From JBMNGW01 sp050950025 (GTDB lineage: Bacteria; Spirochaetota; Spirochaetia; Sphaerochaetales; Sphaerochaetaceae): 64,000 bases of DNA. Below the pieces are notes generated by a model. That model saw only the letters and a list, made by a program, of their open reading frames with translations. It searched no databases and was not told where the DNA came from. A program made the translations under genes and the position numbers. This document shows positions 54,218-62,800 of the stretch, in pieces (position 1 is the stretch's first letter; the number at the start of each line of letters is the position of its first letter). The stretch lies in assembly GCA_050950025.1 (NCBI GenBank), contig JBMNGW010000012.1:1-64000 (forward strand), given 5' to 3'.

Positions 54218-54600
54218 TGGATGAAAAAAGAGTACAGCTGGCTAAAGAGATAGGCGTTTATATCGCCGATCACAAAGGGGGTAATCCTGTTGTGATTGAC
54301 ATCTCTGAACACTCAAGCTGGGCCGAATGTTTCATCATTGCTACGGTGACAAGTGTGGGGCACCTTAAAGGTTTGACTCGAGAGCTGTGGGGCTTTTTAG
54401 CAGACAAAGAGGTAGTGGTGTATAACCGCCATAAAGATGTCGGTACTGACGGGTGGGTTCTTATCGACTGCGGCGATATTGTGATTCATTTAATGAGTTC
54501 TGAAATGCGGGAGTTCTACGCTTTGGAGAAACTTTGGCATACAGGAAAGCTTATCAGCGGTGAACATGAAACAGCTGCTAAGCCACTGTTGTTTACATAG
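54214..54600 (+). CDS. rsfS: ribosomal silencing factor RsfS
   Basis: 128 residues; binds L14 and blocks subunit joining on starvation. Conserved VVIDISEHSSWAECFIIATVTSVGHLKGL and GWVLIDCGDIVIHLMSSEMREFYALEKLW. ATG 54214 overlaps the preceding stop. Converges with the ABC ATPase gene, overlapping by 8 bp. Confidence 0.95.
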   Translation: MMDEKRVQLAKEIGVYIADHKGGNPVVIDISEHSSWAECFIIATVTSVGHLKGLTRELWGFLADKEVVVYNRHKDVGTDGWVLIDCGDIVIHLMSSEMREFYALEKLWHTGKLISGEHETAAKPLLFT

Positions 54601-55387
54601 TCAAAAGGGCTTCATCTGAAGCATATTCCTGCTTTTTGATATCCTTGAACATCTGCACGAGTTTAGGAACTGTCAAGCTCTTTTTCTCTTGCTCTTTTAA
54701 ATCTAAAATGATATTGCCCTCATCCATCATAATCAGCCGATTGCCAAAATCGATGGCGTGCTGCATGTTGTGGGTTATCATCAAGGTGGTCAGATTTAGT
54801 TCATTAATGAAAGCAGTGGTCAAATCCATGACAATTTGGGCATTGCGGGGGTCTAAAGCTGCTGTATGTTCATCCAAAAGGAGCATTTTGGGCCGGCTTA
54901 AGACAGTCATTAACAGCGTCAAAGCCTGTCGTTGCCCACCGCTAAGGAGTCCTACGTTATCTTTTAAGCGGTGTTCCAACCCCATAGATAATTTAGCCAG
55001 TTCTTCTTTAAATAATGCTCTTTTAGCGGCATTAAGGCTTACTTTCAACCCTTTCAGCCCTTTTGTGTAGGCGGTAATCATATTGTCTTCAATTGACATT
55101 TTAGCAGCAGTGCCAACAGTGGGATCTTGGAAGATACGTCCAATAGTAAAAGCCCGCCGGTGCTCTGCAGCATTAGTTACGTCTTTGCCGTTTAACAAAA
55201 TAGTGCCGGAGGTAACCTCATAGGTGCCGCCGATAAGGTTGAAAAGGGTCGATTTGCCCGAGCCGTTACTGCCCACAATCGTAATAAAATCACCCTCTTG
55301 CACCTGTAAATCAAGATATTCAATGGCAACTTTTTCATTCACGGTACCGGGGAAAAAGACTTTGGTCATCTGTTCAATGTTAAGCAT
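54593..55387 (-). CDS. ABC transporter ATP-binding protein (TrpZ-like)
   Basis: 264 residues. Walker A GSNGSGKST, Q-loop RIFQDPTVGTA, signature LLSGGQRQALTL, Walker B MLLLDEHTAALDP, H-loop ITHNM. The DEHTAALDP form is typical of ATPases paired with ABC_sub_bind-type receptors. ATG 55387 follows GAGGA and overlaps the permease by 8 bp; the longer frame to 55471 lies in the permease. Confidence 0.92.
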   Translation of the reverse strand: MLNIEQMTKVFFPGTVNEKVAIEYLDLQVQEGDFITIVGSNGSGKSTLFNLIGGTYEVTSGTILLNGKDVTNAAEHRRAFTIGRIFQDPTVGTAAKMSIEDNMITAYTKGLKGLKVSLNAAKRALFKEELAKLSMGLEHRLKDNVGLLSGGQRQALTLLMTVLSRPKMLLLDEHTAALDPRNAQIVMDLTTAFINELNLTTLMITHNMQHAIDFGNRLIMMDEGNIILDLKEQEKKSLTVPKLVQMFKDIKKQEYASDEALLTM

Positions 55388-56333
55388 GTTGTTGGTCCTC
55401 TTTTTGGTGTTCTCTTCGTTCTTTATTACGCCGCAGAGCTTTTTTGCGAGCATCGGCACTGCTAGCTGCACTGCGGGTTTGAGCGATGATGAGGCTGATG
55501 ATGACCAACACTCCGGTTAGGAGCTTTAAATCACTGGGGGTGAGGTTGATGTAATAGCCGTAGTAGCGGCCGAAGAACATCAGTGCTTTGTAAATAATTG
55601 CTCCCAACATCACTCGCAACGTAATGAGGGAGATTTTGTTGGAATCAAAGAGAAATTCACCAATCATAATGGCTGCCAGTCCCTGCACAACCATCCCTTG
55701 CCCTAAATTAGCATCAGCAAAGCCTTGATATTGGGCCAATAGCCCTCCAGAAAGGGCAATTAAAGCGTTGGAAAGAGCCATACCGATAATTTTCAATGTC
55801 TTGGGATTGGCCCCCATGCTGATAATCATCTGCTCATTGGACCCCATAGCTCCAATAGAAATTCCTAAATCGGTGCGGAAAAAGATATCAATGAGTTCTT
55901 TGATGATAAAGGCAATAAGAAGCGTGCCGACTAACAAAGCCCAAGAGGTAGAGAAGAAAGAGAAGAAACGGGGGAATTGGGTGTACAGCGTATCAATGCG
56001 CAAAAGCGGAACATTAGCTCTTCCGCCCAAAATGCGAATGTTGATGGAATAGAGCATCGTCATAGTCAAAATACCGGCCAGTAATCCGGGAATTTTTAAC
56101 TCATTGTGAATCGTTGCCGTAATAGCTCCTGCTATTGCACCGCTAATGGCTGCCAACACTAAAGCGGTGCCTGATCCACCGCCGTTAACAATAACCATAG
56201 CCGCAACGGCGGCTCCTGTGGCAAAGGAGCCGTCGCATGTCAAATCGGCAAAATCAAGAATGCGATAGCTAATCAACACTCCAATAACCATGATGGAGAA
56301 GATTAACCCATCAACAAAAATTCCTTCTAACAT
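55380..56333 (-). CDS. ABC transporter permease (TrpY-like)
   Basis: 317-residue inner-membrane protein with about eight helices, of the branched-chain-amino-acid-type permease superfamily: ISYRILDFADLTCDGSFATGAAV near the N-terminus and SNALIALSGGLLAQYQGFADANLGQGM in the coupling region. A basic 35-residue C-terminal tail (DARKKALRRNKERREHQKEDQ) is unusual. Middle gene of the trio. Confidence 0.9.
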   Translation of the reverse strand: MLEGIFVDGLIFSIMVIGVLISYRILDFADLTCDGSFATGAAVAAMVIVNGGGSGTALVLAAISGAIAGAITATIHNELKIPGLLAGILTMTMLYSINIRILGGRANVPLLRIDTLYTQFPRFFSFFSTSWALLVGTLLIAFIIKELIDIFFRTDLGISIGAMGSNEQMIISMGANPKTLKIIGMALSNALIALSGGLLAQYQGFADANLGQGMVVQGLAAIMIGEFLFDSNKISLITLRVMLGAIIYKALMFFGRYYGYYINLTPSDLKLLTGVLVIISLIIAQTRSAASSADARKKALRRNKERREHQKEDQQHA

Positions 56334-56345
56334 CGATACGTGTCC

Positions 56346-57338
56346 CTACTGTACAATTTTCTGGCCATTCTCTATTACTACGGCTGCGTTCGATTGTACA
56401 TCGGTTGGGATAGTGATGCCTAGGCTTTTGGCAGCATCTAAGTTAATCCATAGCTCAAAATCGGCCGGATCACTAAGAAATACGGTGCCAATGTCGCCTG
56501 CTTTCTTCCCTTCTATTAACTGATGGACAACTTTTCCTGTTGCCAAGCCAATTTTGTAATAGTCAAATCCCCAAGCTACCAGAAAATCAGTTCCTTCAAC
56601 GTTCGACGGATCGGCTGTCATCAAAGGGACGCGGGCCTGCTTGGCAACATCATCCACTGAGGGCAGAGCGCTCATAACCGTGTTATCGGTGGCAATATAC
56701 AACGCATCGACGCGATTAATAATCGACTGGGCTGCTTGTTTTACTTCGGCAGTATTGGCAACAGCTGCTCCCACGAACCCGACTCCCAATTTTTGGGCAG
56801 CCGCTTTGGTTTGCTCCATGAGAATTACCCCATTAGCTTCGCCGCTGGCATAGATATTTCCGATAGTTTTGGCTCCGGTGAGCTTAATGAGCAATTCAAT
56901 TTGTGATTCAACGGGAGTCATGTCACTTACTCCGGTAACATTGTCTGCATAACCGAGGTCGTAGGTAGTCACCAAACCAGCTTCAAGTGGATCGGTAACG
57001 GCAGAAAAAACAACCGGACGATCAGGCAAAACATTGACCAGAGCCTGAGCAGTAGGGGTGGCAATACCTACGGCGATATCGACACGGTCGCTTTTAAATT
57101 TCTGGGCAATCTGAGCCGAGGCCGACCCTTCGGCGTTGGCGTTCTGAAAGTCAAATCTGACGCTTTGTCCAACCGAGGTCAAATAATCCTGCATTCCCTG
57201 TTCAACAGCATCCAAGGCGGGGTGACTGAGGAACTTGGAAACTCCCACCAAAACTGCGCTTTTTTCTTTAGCGCCGCCGGCGAACAAACTGGCTGTTACC
57301 AGCAGAACGACAGCAGCTGCAACTACGATTTTTTTCAT
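56346..57338 (-). CDS. ABC transporter substrate-binding protein (TrpX-like)
   Basis: 330 residues, ABC_sub_bind family (PF04392). An export signal (MKKIVVAAAVVLLVTASLFAGGAKEK) is followed by VLVGVSKFLSHPALDAVEQGMQDYL, the family opening, and FSAVTDPLEAGLV and YATDN-like ligand motifs. Relatives in the TrpXYZ group carry tryptophan or related aromatic compounds; that specificity is inferred. ATG 57338 follows AAGGAGC. Strong promoter and palindrome just upstream. Confidence 0.88.
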   Translation of the reverse strand: MKKIVVAAAVVLLVTASLFAGGAKEKSAVLVGVSKFLSHPALDAVEQGMQDYLTSVGQSVRFDFQNANAEGSASAQIAQKFKSDRVDIAVGIATPTAQALVNVLPDRPVVFSAVTDPLEAGLVTTYDLGYADNVTGVSDMTPVESQIELLIKLTGAKTIGNIYASGEANGVILMEQTKAAAQKLGVGFVGAAVANTAEVKQAAQSIINRVDALYIATDNTVMSALPSVDDVAKQARVPLMTADPSNVEGTDFLVAWGFDYYKIGLATGKVVHQLIEGKKAGDIGTVFLSDPADFELWINLDAAKSLGITIPTDVQSNAAVVIENGQKIVQ

Positions 57339-57368
57339 ACCTAGCTCCTTTGCACTGTGTTGCAAAAC

Positions 57369-57397
57369 ACTATAGACGGAGGAGGAATCTTTGTAAA
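57369..57397 (-). promoter_or_regulatory. promoter of the TrpXYZ-like operon
   Basis: On the minus strand -35 TTTACA (57392-57397), 17 bp spacer, -10 TATAGT (57369-57374), giving a leader of roughly 25 bases. Confidence 0.7.
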
Positions 57398-57400
57398 GAC

Positions 57401-57422
57401 TTTATGCACTGCCGTGCATAAA
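57401..57422. promoter_or_regulatory. palindromic operator upstream of the TrpXYZ-like promoter
   Basis: Perfect 9-base arms TTTATGCAC and GTGCATAAA separated by TGCC, ending four bases upstream of the -35 box. The position suits a dimeric activator or a repressor. Confidence 0.6.
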
Positions 57423-57459
57423 CATACAGCGTATATTCACTGTTGTGGGGAGGTTCAAT

Positions 57460-57483
57460 AAAAAACGCCGGACAATGCTGGCG
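57460..57483 (-). terminator. probable terminator after the acidic-protein gene
   Basis: On the minus strand a short GC stem (CGCC...GGCG, 57466-57483) is followed by six T. It lies 24 bp past the stop of the acidic-protein gene. The stem is short, hence moderate confidence. Confidence 0.5.
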
Positions 57484-57506
57484 CAGATAGACAAATAGGG
57501 GAGTTG

Positions 57507-57788
57507 TCAATAATCGAATGGATCTTCGCCTTCGGCGTAGTCGTCCTCTTCCTCCTCATAGAATAAATCATCATCATCTTCATCATCGTCATCTATGATT
57601 TCAGTCTCTTCATCATCAAGGAAGAAGCCGTCAAATTCATCATCATCCTCATCTTCAAACTCATCGTAATCGTCATCATCTCTTAAGTCGTTTGGGTCAA
57701 AATCATCAATGATTTGATCCTCGTCATCCTCTTCAATCTCATCATCGATATAGTCGTCGTCCCACTCGTCATCTTCTCGTTTTTTCAT
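57507..57788 (-). CDS. extremely acidic small protein
   Basis: 93 residues, of which 58 are Asp or Glu, with only 4 Lys/Arg, three of them in the first four positions: predicted net charge near -54. The hydrophobic/aromatic residues (Trp, Tyr, Phe, Ile) are spaced singly between acidic runs; no signal peptide and no known domain. ATG 57788 is preferred, with GGGGG upstream; the frame is open to 57821. Such proteins can act as DNA mimics, Ca2+ or basic-protein binders, or RNA-polymerase delta-like modulators; nothing here chooses among these. Confidence 0.7.
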   Translation of the reverse strand: MKKREDDEWDDDYIDDEIEEDDEDQIIDDFDPNDLRDDDDYDEFEDEDDDEFDGFFLDDEETEIIDDDDEDDDDLFYEEEEDDYAEGEDPFDY

Positions 57789-57944
57789 ACTCAACCCCCT
57801 AACTCCAAGCTGATAACACAACAGTAAGTGAGATGTTTCTCTCTGTCAATGTAGTTTTTATCCCTTAAGGCCACTTTTCTTTGCTTACCTTGCACTGCCA
57901 AAAGGTTGCTGATATAGTTTTCTCATCAGTAAAGAGGCAGTGAC

Positions 57945-58958
57945 ATGAACAAACAGAACGTCTTGGCAATTCCTTGCGGAGATCCAGCCGGCATCGGTGT
58001 TGAAATCCTCCTCAAAGCCTCCGTTAATGCACAGTTGGAAAACTGCATCATCATTGCCGTTGGAGATGAGCACCATTTTAGAGCAACAGCAGCCAGCTGT
58101 AATATAGTAAATCCTTTTACCACAATTGTTAAGACACTTAGACAGTGCGAAAAAGCACTGCAAGCAGGGGCACCAAGAATTTTGTATCATCTTGATTTAC
58201 TAGATATGCAGCAGTTCCGCTTTGGCCATATTCAGGGCCAATGCGGCTTGGCCGCTTACCATGGTGCCACCTGTAGTGTACATTTGGTGGAACAAGGATT
58301 AGTCGATGCCATTGTCACTCCCCCGTTACATAAAGAGGCCCTTAAAGCTGCCGGTATTGAGCACATTGGTTATACAGAAATGCTTGCCTCTTTAAGTGGG
58401 TCGACTAAGGCACTGACGATGTTTGAAACAATGGGAATGAAAATCTTTTTCCACACTCGGCATATGAGCCTACTGCAAGCGTGTTTGGCCATAGATAAAG
58501 AGGGAGTGCTTACAAGTATCCGCTCCTGTTATACGGTGAGCCAGCATCCCCTTTTTAACCAAAAACTCCCCCTTGCTGTAGCAGCTTTGAATCCGCATGC
58601 CTCCGACGGGGGGTTGTTTGGCAGTGAAGAAGAGGATGCTATTATCCCTGCAATACAAGAGGCTCAACGAGAAGGAATGGATGTAGTTGGTCCTATCGGA
58701 GCCGATTCGGTGTTTCATTTTGCCAAAATGGGAGCGTATCGTGCAGTGCTTTCACTGTACCATGACCAAGGACACATCGCTGCTAAAACCCTCGATTTTG
58801 AACGGACAGTTGCCGTAACGTGGAACCTTCCCTTTATACGCACCAGCGTGGATCATGGCACCGCCTTTGACATTGCAGGCAAAGGGGTAGCCAGTGAAGT
58901 AAGTATGGTTGAAGCCGCCTTGGTGGCTCTTCGCTATTTGCAATCTCAACGGGGGTAG
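57945..58958 (+). CDS. pdxA: 4-hydroxythreonine-4-phosphate dehydrogenase
   Basis: 337-residue zinc-dependent enzyme of pyridoxal phosphate synthesis. CGDPAGIGVEILLKA, TPPLHKEALKAAG, metal His residues in YHGATCSVH, LYHDQGHIAAKTL and SVDHGTAFDIAGKG. Full length. No other pdx gene is near, so it might serve the PdxA2-like catabolic role; the motifs do not decide. Confidence 0.9.
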   Translation: MNKQNVLAIPCGDPAGIGVEILLKASVNAQLENCIIIAVGDEHHFRATAASCNIVNPFTTIVKTLRQCEKALQAGAPRILYHLDLLDMQQFRFGHIQGQCGLAAYHGATCSVHLVEQGLVDAIVTPPLHKEALKAAGIEHIGYTEMLASLSGSTKALTMFETMGMKIFFHTRHMSLLQACLAIDKEGVLTSIRSCYTVSQHPLFNQKLPLAVAALNPHASDGGLFGSEEEDAIIPAIQEAQREGMDVVGPIGADSVFHFAKMGAYRAVLSLYHDQGHIAAKTLDFERTVAVTWNLPFIRTSVDHGTAFDIAGKGVASEVSMVEAALVALRYLQSQRG

Positions 58959-58959
58959 T

Positions 58960-59295
58960 GTGATAAGTGTCCAAGGGGTAAGTAAACATTTTACTATTCG
59001 CAATAGAACTGTTACGGCAGCAGATAATGTCTTTTTTGATGCTTTTAACGGGGAGGTTTTTGGTCTTTTGGGTCCCAACGAAGCGGGCAAAACTACGCTG
59101 CTAAGAATTATTGCCACTTTGCTTAAAAGCAGTAGCAAAGCCGTAACGGTCAAAAAGAGGTGCTCTTATTTAGCACCTTTATCCAATGTCCTGGTATTTG
59201 TTCTTCCCATCGTCAATGTGATTTTTGTGCTGAAAGAGACATTTTTAGGCCTGCCTAATTTGCCCGGTTGTTTCGCAGCGAGCGCATACTGGTAA
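58960..59295 (+). pseudogene. collapsed natAB-type ABC exporter remnant
   Basis: GTG 58960 starts the first ~55 residues of a NatA-like ABC ATPase (VQGVSKHFTIRNRTVTAADN, then LLGPNEAGKTTLLRIIATLLKS, with Glu where Walker A has Gly). After LLKS the frame jumps into what looks like the C-terminal membrane segment of an ABC-2 permease (APLSNVLVFVLPIVNVIFVLKETFLG). The rest of the ATPase, including signature and Walker B, and most of the permease are missing. An internal deletion fusing the start of natA to the end of natB explains this. Not expected to function. Confidence 0.6.
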
Positions 59296-59303
59296 CGGTG
59301 TAA

Positions 59304-60287
59304 ATGATGAAAAAATGGTTGTCAGTGGTACTGGGGAGTCTTTTAGTCGTATTGGCTAGCGGTTGTGCAACTCGCATTACTGTCTCACATTTGGTGCCGG
59401 CGGCTTTTGATATGAGCCGCTACAGAACTTTGGCTGTAGAAGAGCCAGTGGTGTATGAGTTTTCAATCGACCCCATTGAAGATCTTAGCGGTGGTTCCCC
59501 TGTTATTCTGTACAGCGGTGATACCCCTTTTATTGGACGCTCTATTGGTGGAGAACTGGCTGAAAAGCTGGGGGCTAAACTGCAAGAAAGTTCTTACTTT
59601 TCCCCCCTGTTTTTAGCACAAGGAGAAAGGGCTGATGTACCACGGTTGTACTCCCAAGGGTATACGGCACTGCTACGTCCTCGCATCAGTAGGATTAAAG
59701 GAAGTCAATATATCTATGCAGAGACGAAAGTGGGCGAACAAGAGCCATCTTCGTATGCCCTGCGCCAATATGTGGAGCTTTCGCTTGTTTTTACCCTTAT
59801 TGAAACGGCAACGGGAAACATCCTTTTGGAAAAAGTGATGCAAGGCAATGCTGATAACCGCTATGAACTTGATATTGAGGATGGTCCGGTTATTTTTGCG
59901 CCTCCCTTACAGCCGCTTATTCAACAACAAATGAATGTTTTGGTAGATTCGTTCATCGATTCACTTCAACCCACTCGGAAAGTTGTTTCATTGTCTTTGC
60001 TACCCAATAAACCTGCTGTAGCGGCTGTTGAAATGGCTTATCAGTATAGTAAAGAGGGGCTGTATCAGCAAGCTTTGTCGCTATTTGAGCTGCAATGGCA
60101 ACAAAGCCGGCATCTGAGCAGCGGCTATAATGCGGCTTTGATATATGAAGCTCTGGGTCAAAGAGAAAAGGCTTTGAATTTGATGCAAGAGGTCTATGGA
60201 TACTATCGGCAAAAGAAAGTAGCTTTCCAGATAGAACGAATGCAGCGGCATATGAAGGAGCATCAACGTGCTCAACAGCAATTCTAA
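59304..60287 (+). CDS. lipoprotein with C-terminal TPR-like repeats
   Basis: 327 residues; signal peptide with lipobox LASGC (lipidated Cys21 from the first ATG). Residues ~25-230 form an alpha/beta domain (RYRTLAVEEP, SIGGELAEKLGAKLQESSYF, VELSLVFTLIETATGNILLEKVMQG) resembling outer-membrane lipoproteins of the CsgG/LptE-like style; the last ~90 residues give two TPR-type hairpins (AYQYSKEGLYQQALSLFELQ, YNAALIYEALGQREKALNLMQ). Function unknown. The cobalamin adenosyltransferase start lies within its end. Confidence 0.7.
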   Translation: MMKKWLSVVLGSLLVVLASGCATRITVSHLVPAAFDMSRYRTLAVEEPVVYEFSIDPIEDLSGGSPVILYSGDTPFIGRSIGGELAEKLGAKLQESSYFSPLFLAQGERADVPRLYSQGYTALLRPRISRIKGSQYIYAETKVGEQEPSSYALRQYVELSLVFTLIETATGNILLEKVMQGNADNRYELDIEDGPVIFAPPLQPLIQQQMNVLVDSFIDSLQPTRKVVSLSLLPNKPAVAAVEMAYQYSKEGLYQQALSLFELQWQQSRHLSSGYNAALIYEALGQREKALNLMQEVYGYYRQKKVAFQIERMQRHMKEHQRAQQQF

Positions 60288-60819
60288 AACCGACAAAACC
60301 CCGCTCCTCATTTTGTACACAGGAGACGGAAAAGGCAAAACAAGTGCCGCTTTGGGCCTATTGTTTCGCAGTTTAGGCCACCTTGCACGGTGTGCCGTTA
60401 TTCAGTTTATTAAAGCACCCCAAGTAGCTACCGGAGAGCAGTTATTGGCAAAGAAGCTGGGACTACAGTGGGAAAACTATGGCAGCGGCTTTTTGTTTAC
60501 TGCTGAAGATGTTAAGCGAGATACCCCCTTATTTGCCGCCGGCTGGGCGCGCGCTCAAGATCTGATGCTTAATGAGCGCTATGATGTGGTGATTTTGGAC
60601 GAAATTACGTATGTCTTGAATAATGGCGCTTTGGATGAACAAGAAGTGCTGCATTGGCTTAATGAGTTCAAAAAAAGACCCAAGCGGCCACATGTGGTAC
60701 TAACTGGCCGTAATGCTTCAAATGCCCTTATTGATATCTGCGATATGGTGAATGTGGTAGAAGAGCTAAAGCATCCGTGGAAAAGCTCTATAGCCGCGCA
60801 AAAGTTGATTGAGTACTGA
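60268..60819 (+). CDS. cobO: cob(I)alamin/cobinamide adenosyltransferase (CobA/BtuR type)
   Basis: 183 residues; transfers adenosyl from ATP to cobalt of corrinoids. P-loop ILYTGDGKGKTSAALGL, VIQFIKAP, and VVILDEITYVLNNG as Walker B-like motif; HVVLTGRNA near the end. GTG start with GAAGGAG seven bases upstream, overlapping the preceding gene by 20 bp. No other corrin gene nearby, so a salvage role is likely. Confidence 0.9.
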   Translation: MLNSNSKTDKTPLLILYTGDGKGKTSAALGLLFRSLGHLARCAVIQFIKAPQVATGEQLLAKKLGLQWENYGSGFLFTAEDVKRDTPLFAAGWARAQDLMLNERYDVVILDEITYVLNNGALDEQEVLHWLNEFKKRPKRPHVVLTGRNASNALIDICDMVNVVEELKHPWKSSIAAQKLIEY

Positions 60820-60854
60820 ATTTATCCCTGGATACGCAAATTGCTCATATTATA

Positions 60855-60884
60855 TTGTACCAAAGGTGTAATTCAGGGTATAAT
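60855..60884 (+). promoter_or_regulatory. promoter of the PHP phosphatase gene
   Basis: -35 TTGTAC (60855-60860), 18 bp spacer, perfect -10 TATAAT (60879-60884). The expected transcript begins at or just before the GAGGAG ribosome-binding site, so the leader is only ~12 bases. Confidence 0.6.
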
Positions 60885-60902
60885 CGCTGCGAGGAGCTTT
60901 CG

Positions 60903-61541
60903 ATGGGGCTTGTTGAGGTACATGCGCACGTATTACCCTTTGTTGATGATGGAGTCAAAAGTAAAGAGCAGGCATCGGCGGTGTATGAGGCATATGCGCA
61001 AGCCGGATTCAGTGATATCGTGACAACGGTACATTTGTACAACCCCTACGTTCATACCCGTACCGAGCATATCAGGCCTATGTTCGAATGGGCCTTTGAA
61101 GAAGCTCAGAAGCAGGGAGTGAAGCTCCATTTAGGCAGTGAAACGTATATCGGTTCGGTCTCAGATCCGCAGACTATCCCTTTTTTAGGCAACTGCGTTT
61201 TGCTTGAGACCGATTATTATACTGAGCCACTTTATCTGCCTCATTTGACCTATTCGCTGTCCAAAAGAGGACAGACGGTTATTTTAGCCCATGTGGAGCG
61301 GTATCAATGGCTTAAAATCTCCTCTGATATTGCCAAGACATTGAAAGAGACAGGGGTGCTGTTTCAGTGCAATGTATCGGGAGTGCTTGGCGGTCAATGC
61401 AACTCCTATTTAGAAGCGGGGATGGTTGACATCTTGGCTTCCGACAATCATGGTGATTTAGAGCTGCCACAAAAACTGGCTCAACTGCTACAGCGGTATC
61501 CGCAAATTAAGCAGAAGATGGAGAATGTATTTCGCGTTTAA
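60903..61541 (+). CDS. PHP-type protein-tyrosine phosphatase, CpsB/YwqE family
   Basis: 212 residues. PHP metal ligands are visible: VEVHAHVLPFVDDGVKSKEQA (HxH and Asp), His in TVHLYNPYVH, Glu in LGSETYIG, His in ILAHVERYQW, and LASDNHGD at the end. CpsB/YwqE enzymes dephosphorylate bacterial tyrosine kinases that control capsule or exopolysaccharide export. No kinase or capsule gene is in the window. ATG 60903 follows GAGGAG. Confidence 0.85.
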   Translation: MGLVEVHAHVLPFVDDGVKSKEQASAVYEAYAQAGFSDIVTTVHLYNPYVHTRTEHIRPMFEWAFEEAQKQGVKLHLGSETYIGSVSDPQTIPFLGNCVLLETDYYTEPLYLPHLTYSLSKRGQTVILAHVERYQWLKISSDIAKTLKETGVLFQCNVSGVLGGQCNSYLEAGMVDILASDNHGDLELPQKLAQLLQRYPQIKQKMENVFRV

Positions 61542-61564
61542 AAGCGAACATAGGGGGATAACAC

Positions 61565-62800
61565 ATGCTGTTGGATATGACGATTGCTAACTTTAGATCG
61601 GTGCAAGATCAGCAGACTATCACTTTTGAGGCCGTCAAAGACAACCGTCTGAGCGCCTCCAAAGTAGTAGAGATAACAGAGCGGCTGAGAGTTATAAAAA
61701 CTGTAGCTATCATCGGCCCCAACGGGGCGGGTAAAAGCACTTTTGTTCGGGCCTTGGAGGCTTTAAAAGCTATTGTGCTGGCACCCGAAGAGGTAGAAAA
61801 TCCTTTGGCACTGCTAGCTGGTACTTCATTTGCCTACTCGCAGATCAAAGGGGGTCCTGCCGAATTAGCTTTTGAGCTGGTGCTGGGAGTTGATGAGGAG
61901 AGCGGACAACCTCTTTTAGGTCGTTATGCATTGCATGCCGATCGCGAAAAAGTCTATTTGGAATCGTATCACCTCTTTGTGGGGCGTTCTCGCAAACTGA
62001 TGTTTGAGCGAACGTTGTTAGAAGGGGAAGAGATTGAGTATAAATACCGCTGGGGTAAAATGTTTCGCGGTGAGAAAAAACGATTGGTCAACAAAGTTCC
62101 TCACAACCGCACCTACTTGGCAGCTGCAGCTGAAAAAGAGTCGCTGACATTAGAGCCGCTGTACCGTTGGTTTAAAGAACAGTTGATGATTCTCCCCTTT
62201 GGTTTGTCGGCCTCCAGTGAAAAGCAAATTGTTGATCAATTGCAATCTCATCCGGGTTGGAAGCAGAATCTGATTAACTTTTTATGGAGTGTTGATATTA
62301 CCGATATCAGAGATGTACGGGTCCAAGATGGGCGGCTCATATTTGTCCATACCAATGTGGCCCAGCACTACGCCTCTTATTTTTCCAATGAATCGTTATC
62401 ACTGCGCCGCCTGACTTCCATTGCCATTGCCATGTTTGAAGCTTTCAGTGCCAACCGCCTGCTGGTTATCGATGATTTTGGCATGCTTTTGCATCCCAAT
62501 GCTTTGGAGCACATGATAAACATTTTTGAAGACAACAACTCGCTTGTCGGCTCCCAAATGTTGGTTGTCGATTGCAACCCCTCACTGTTAAAAGATGGCG
62601 TGCTCCGTCGGGATGGCATCTGGTTTGCTCAAAAAAGTGGGGAATCGGCAACTGAGTATTACAGCCTTGCCGATTTCCGCTACTCAAAAGCCAAAAGAGA
62701 CCTTAACGAGCAATTATATATGAACGGCTCTTACGGAGCATTGCCCATTACCAGTGAATTTGTCTTTGTCAAAGAGTCTGCAGAAGGAGAAGTGCTATGA
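61565..62800 (+). CDS. AAA/OLD-like ATPase, RloA (AbiL)-type
   Basis: 411 residues. N-terminal MTIANFRSVQDQQTITFEA and IIGPNGAGKSTFVRALEAL are standard for AAA15/RloA-like ATPases. In the C-terminal half the Walker B region reads RLLVIDDFGMLLHPNAL (Asp where the catalytic Glu is usual), and the signature region is ESLSLRRLTSIAIAMFEA in place of an LSSGxxR motif. ATP binding seems intact, hydrolysis doubtful. It overlaps the RloB-like gene by 4 bp (ATGA). The pair resembles the abortive-infection module RloA-RloB/AbiL. Confidence 0.8.
   Translation: MLLDMTIANFRSVQDQQTITFEAVKDNRLSASKVVEITERLRVIKTVAIIGPNGAGKSTFVRALEALKAIVLAPEEVENPLALLAGTSFAYSQIKGGPAELAFELVLGVDEESGQPLLGRYALHADREKVYLESYHLFVGRSRKLMFERTLLEGEEIEYKYRWGKMFRGEKKRLVNKVPHNRTYLAAAAEKESLTLEPLYRWFKEQLMILPFGLSASSEKQIVDQLQSHPGWKQNLINFLWSVDITDIRDVRVQDGRLIFVHTNVAQHYASYFSNESLSLRRLTSIAIAMFEAFSANRLLVIDDFGMLLHPNALEHMINIFEDNNSLVGSQMLVVDCNPSLLKDGVLRRDGIWFAQKSGESATEYYSLADFRYSKAKRDLNEQLYMNGSYGALPITSEFVFVKESAEGEVL

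Noticed and set aside
57338..57500. T-box or other riboswitch in the TrpXYZ-like leader
   Set aside because: The promoter sits ~30 bp from the start codon, so the leader is too short for a T-box or tryptophan-sensing RNA.
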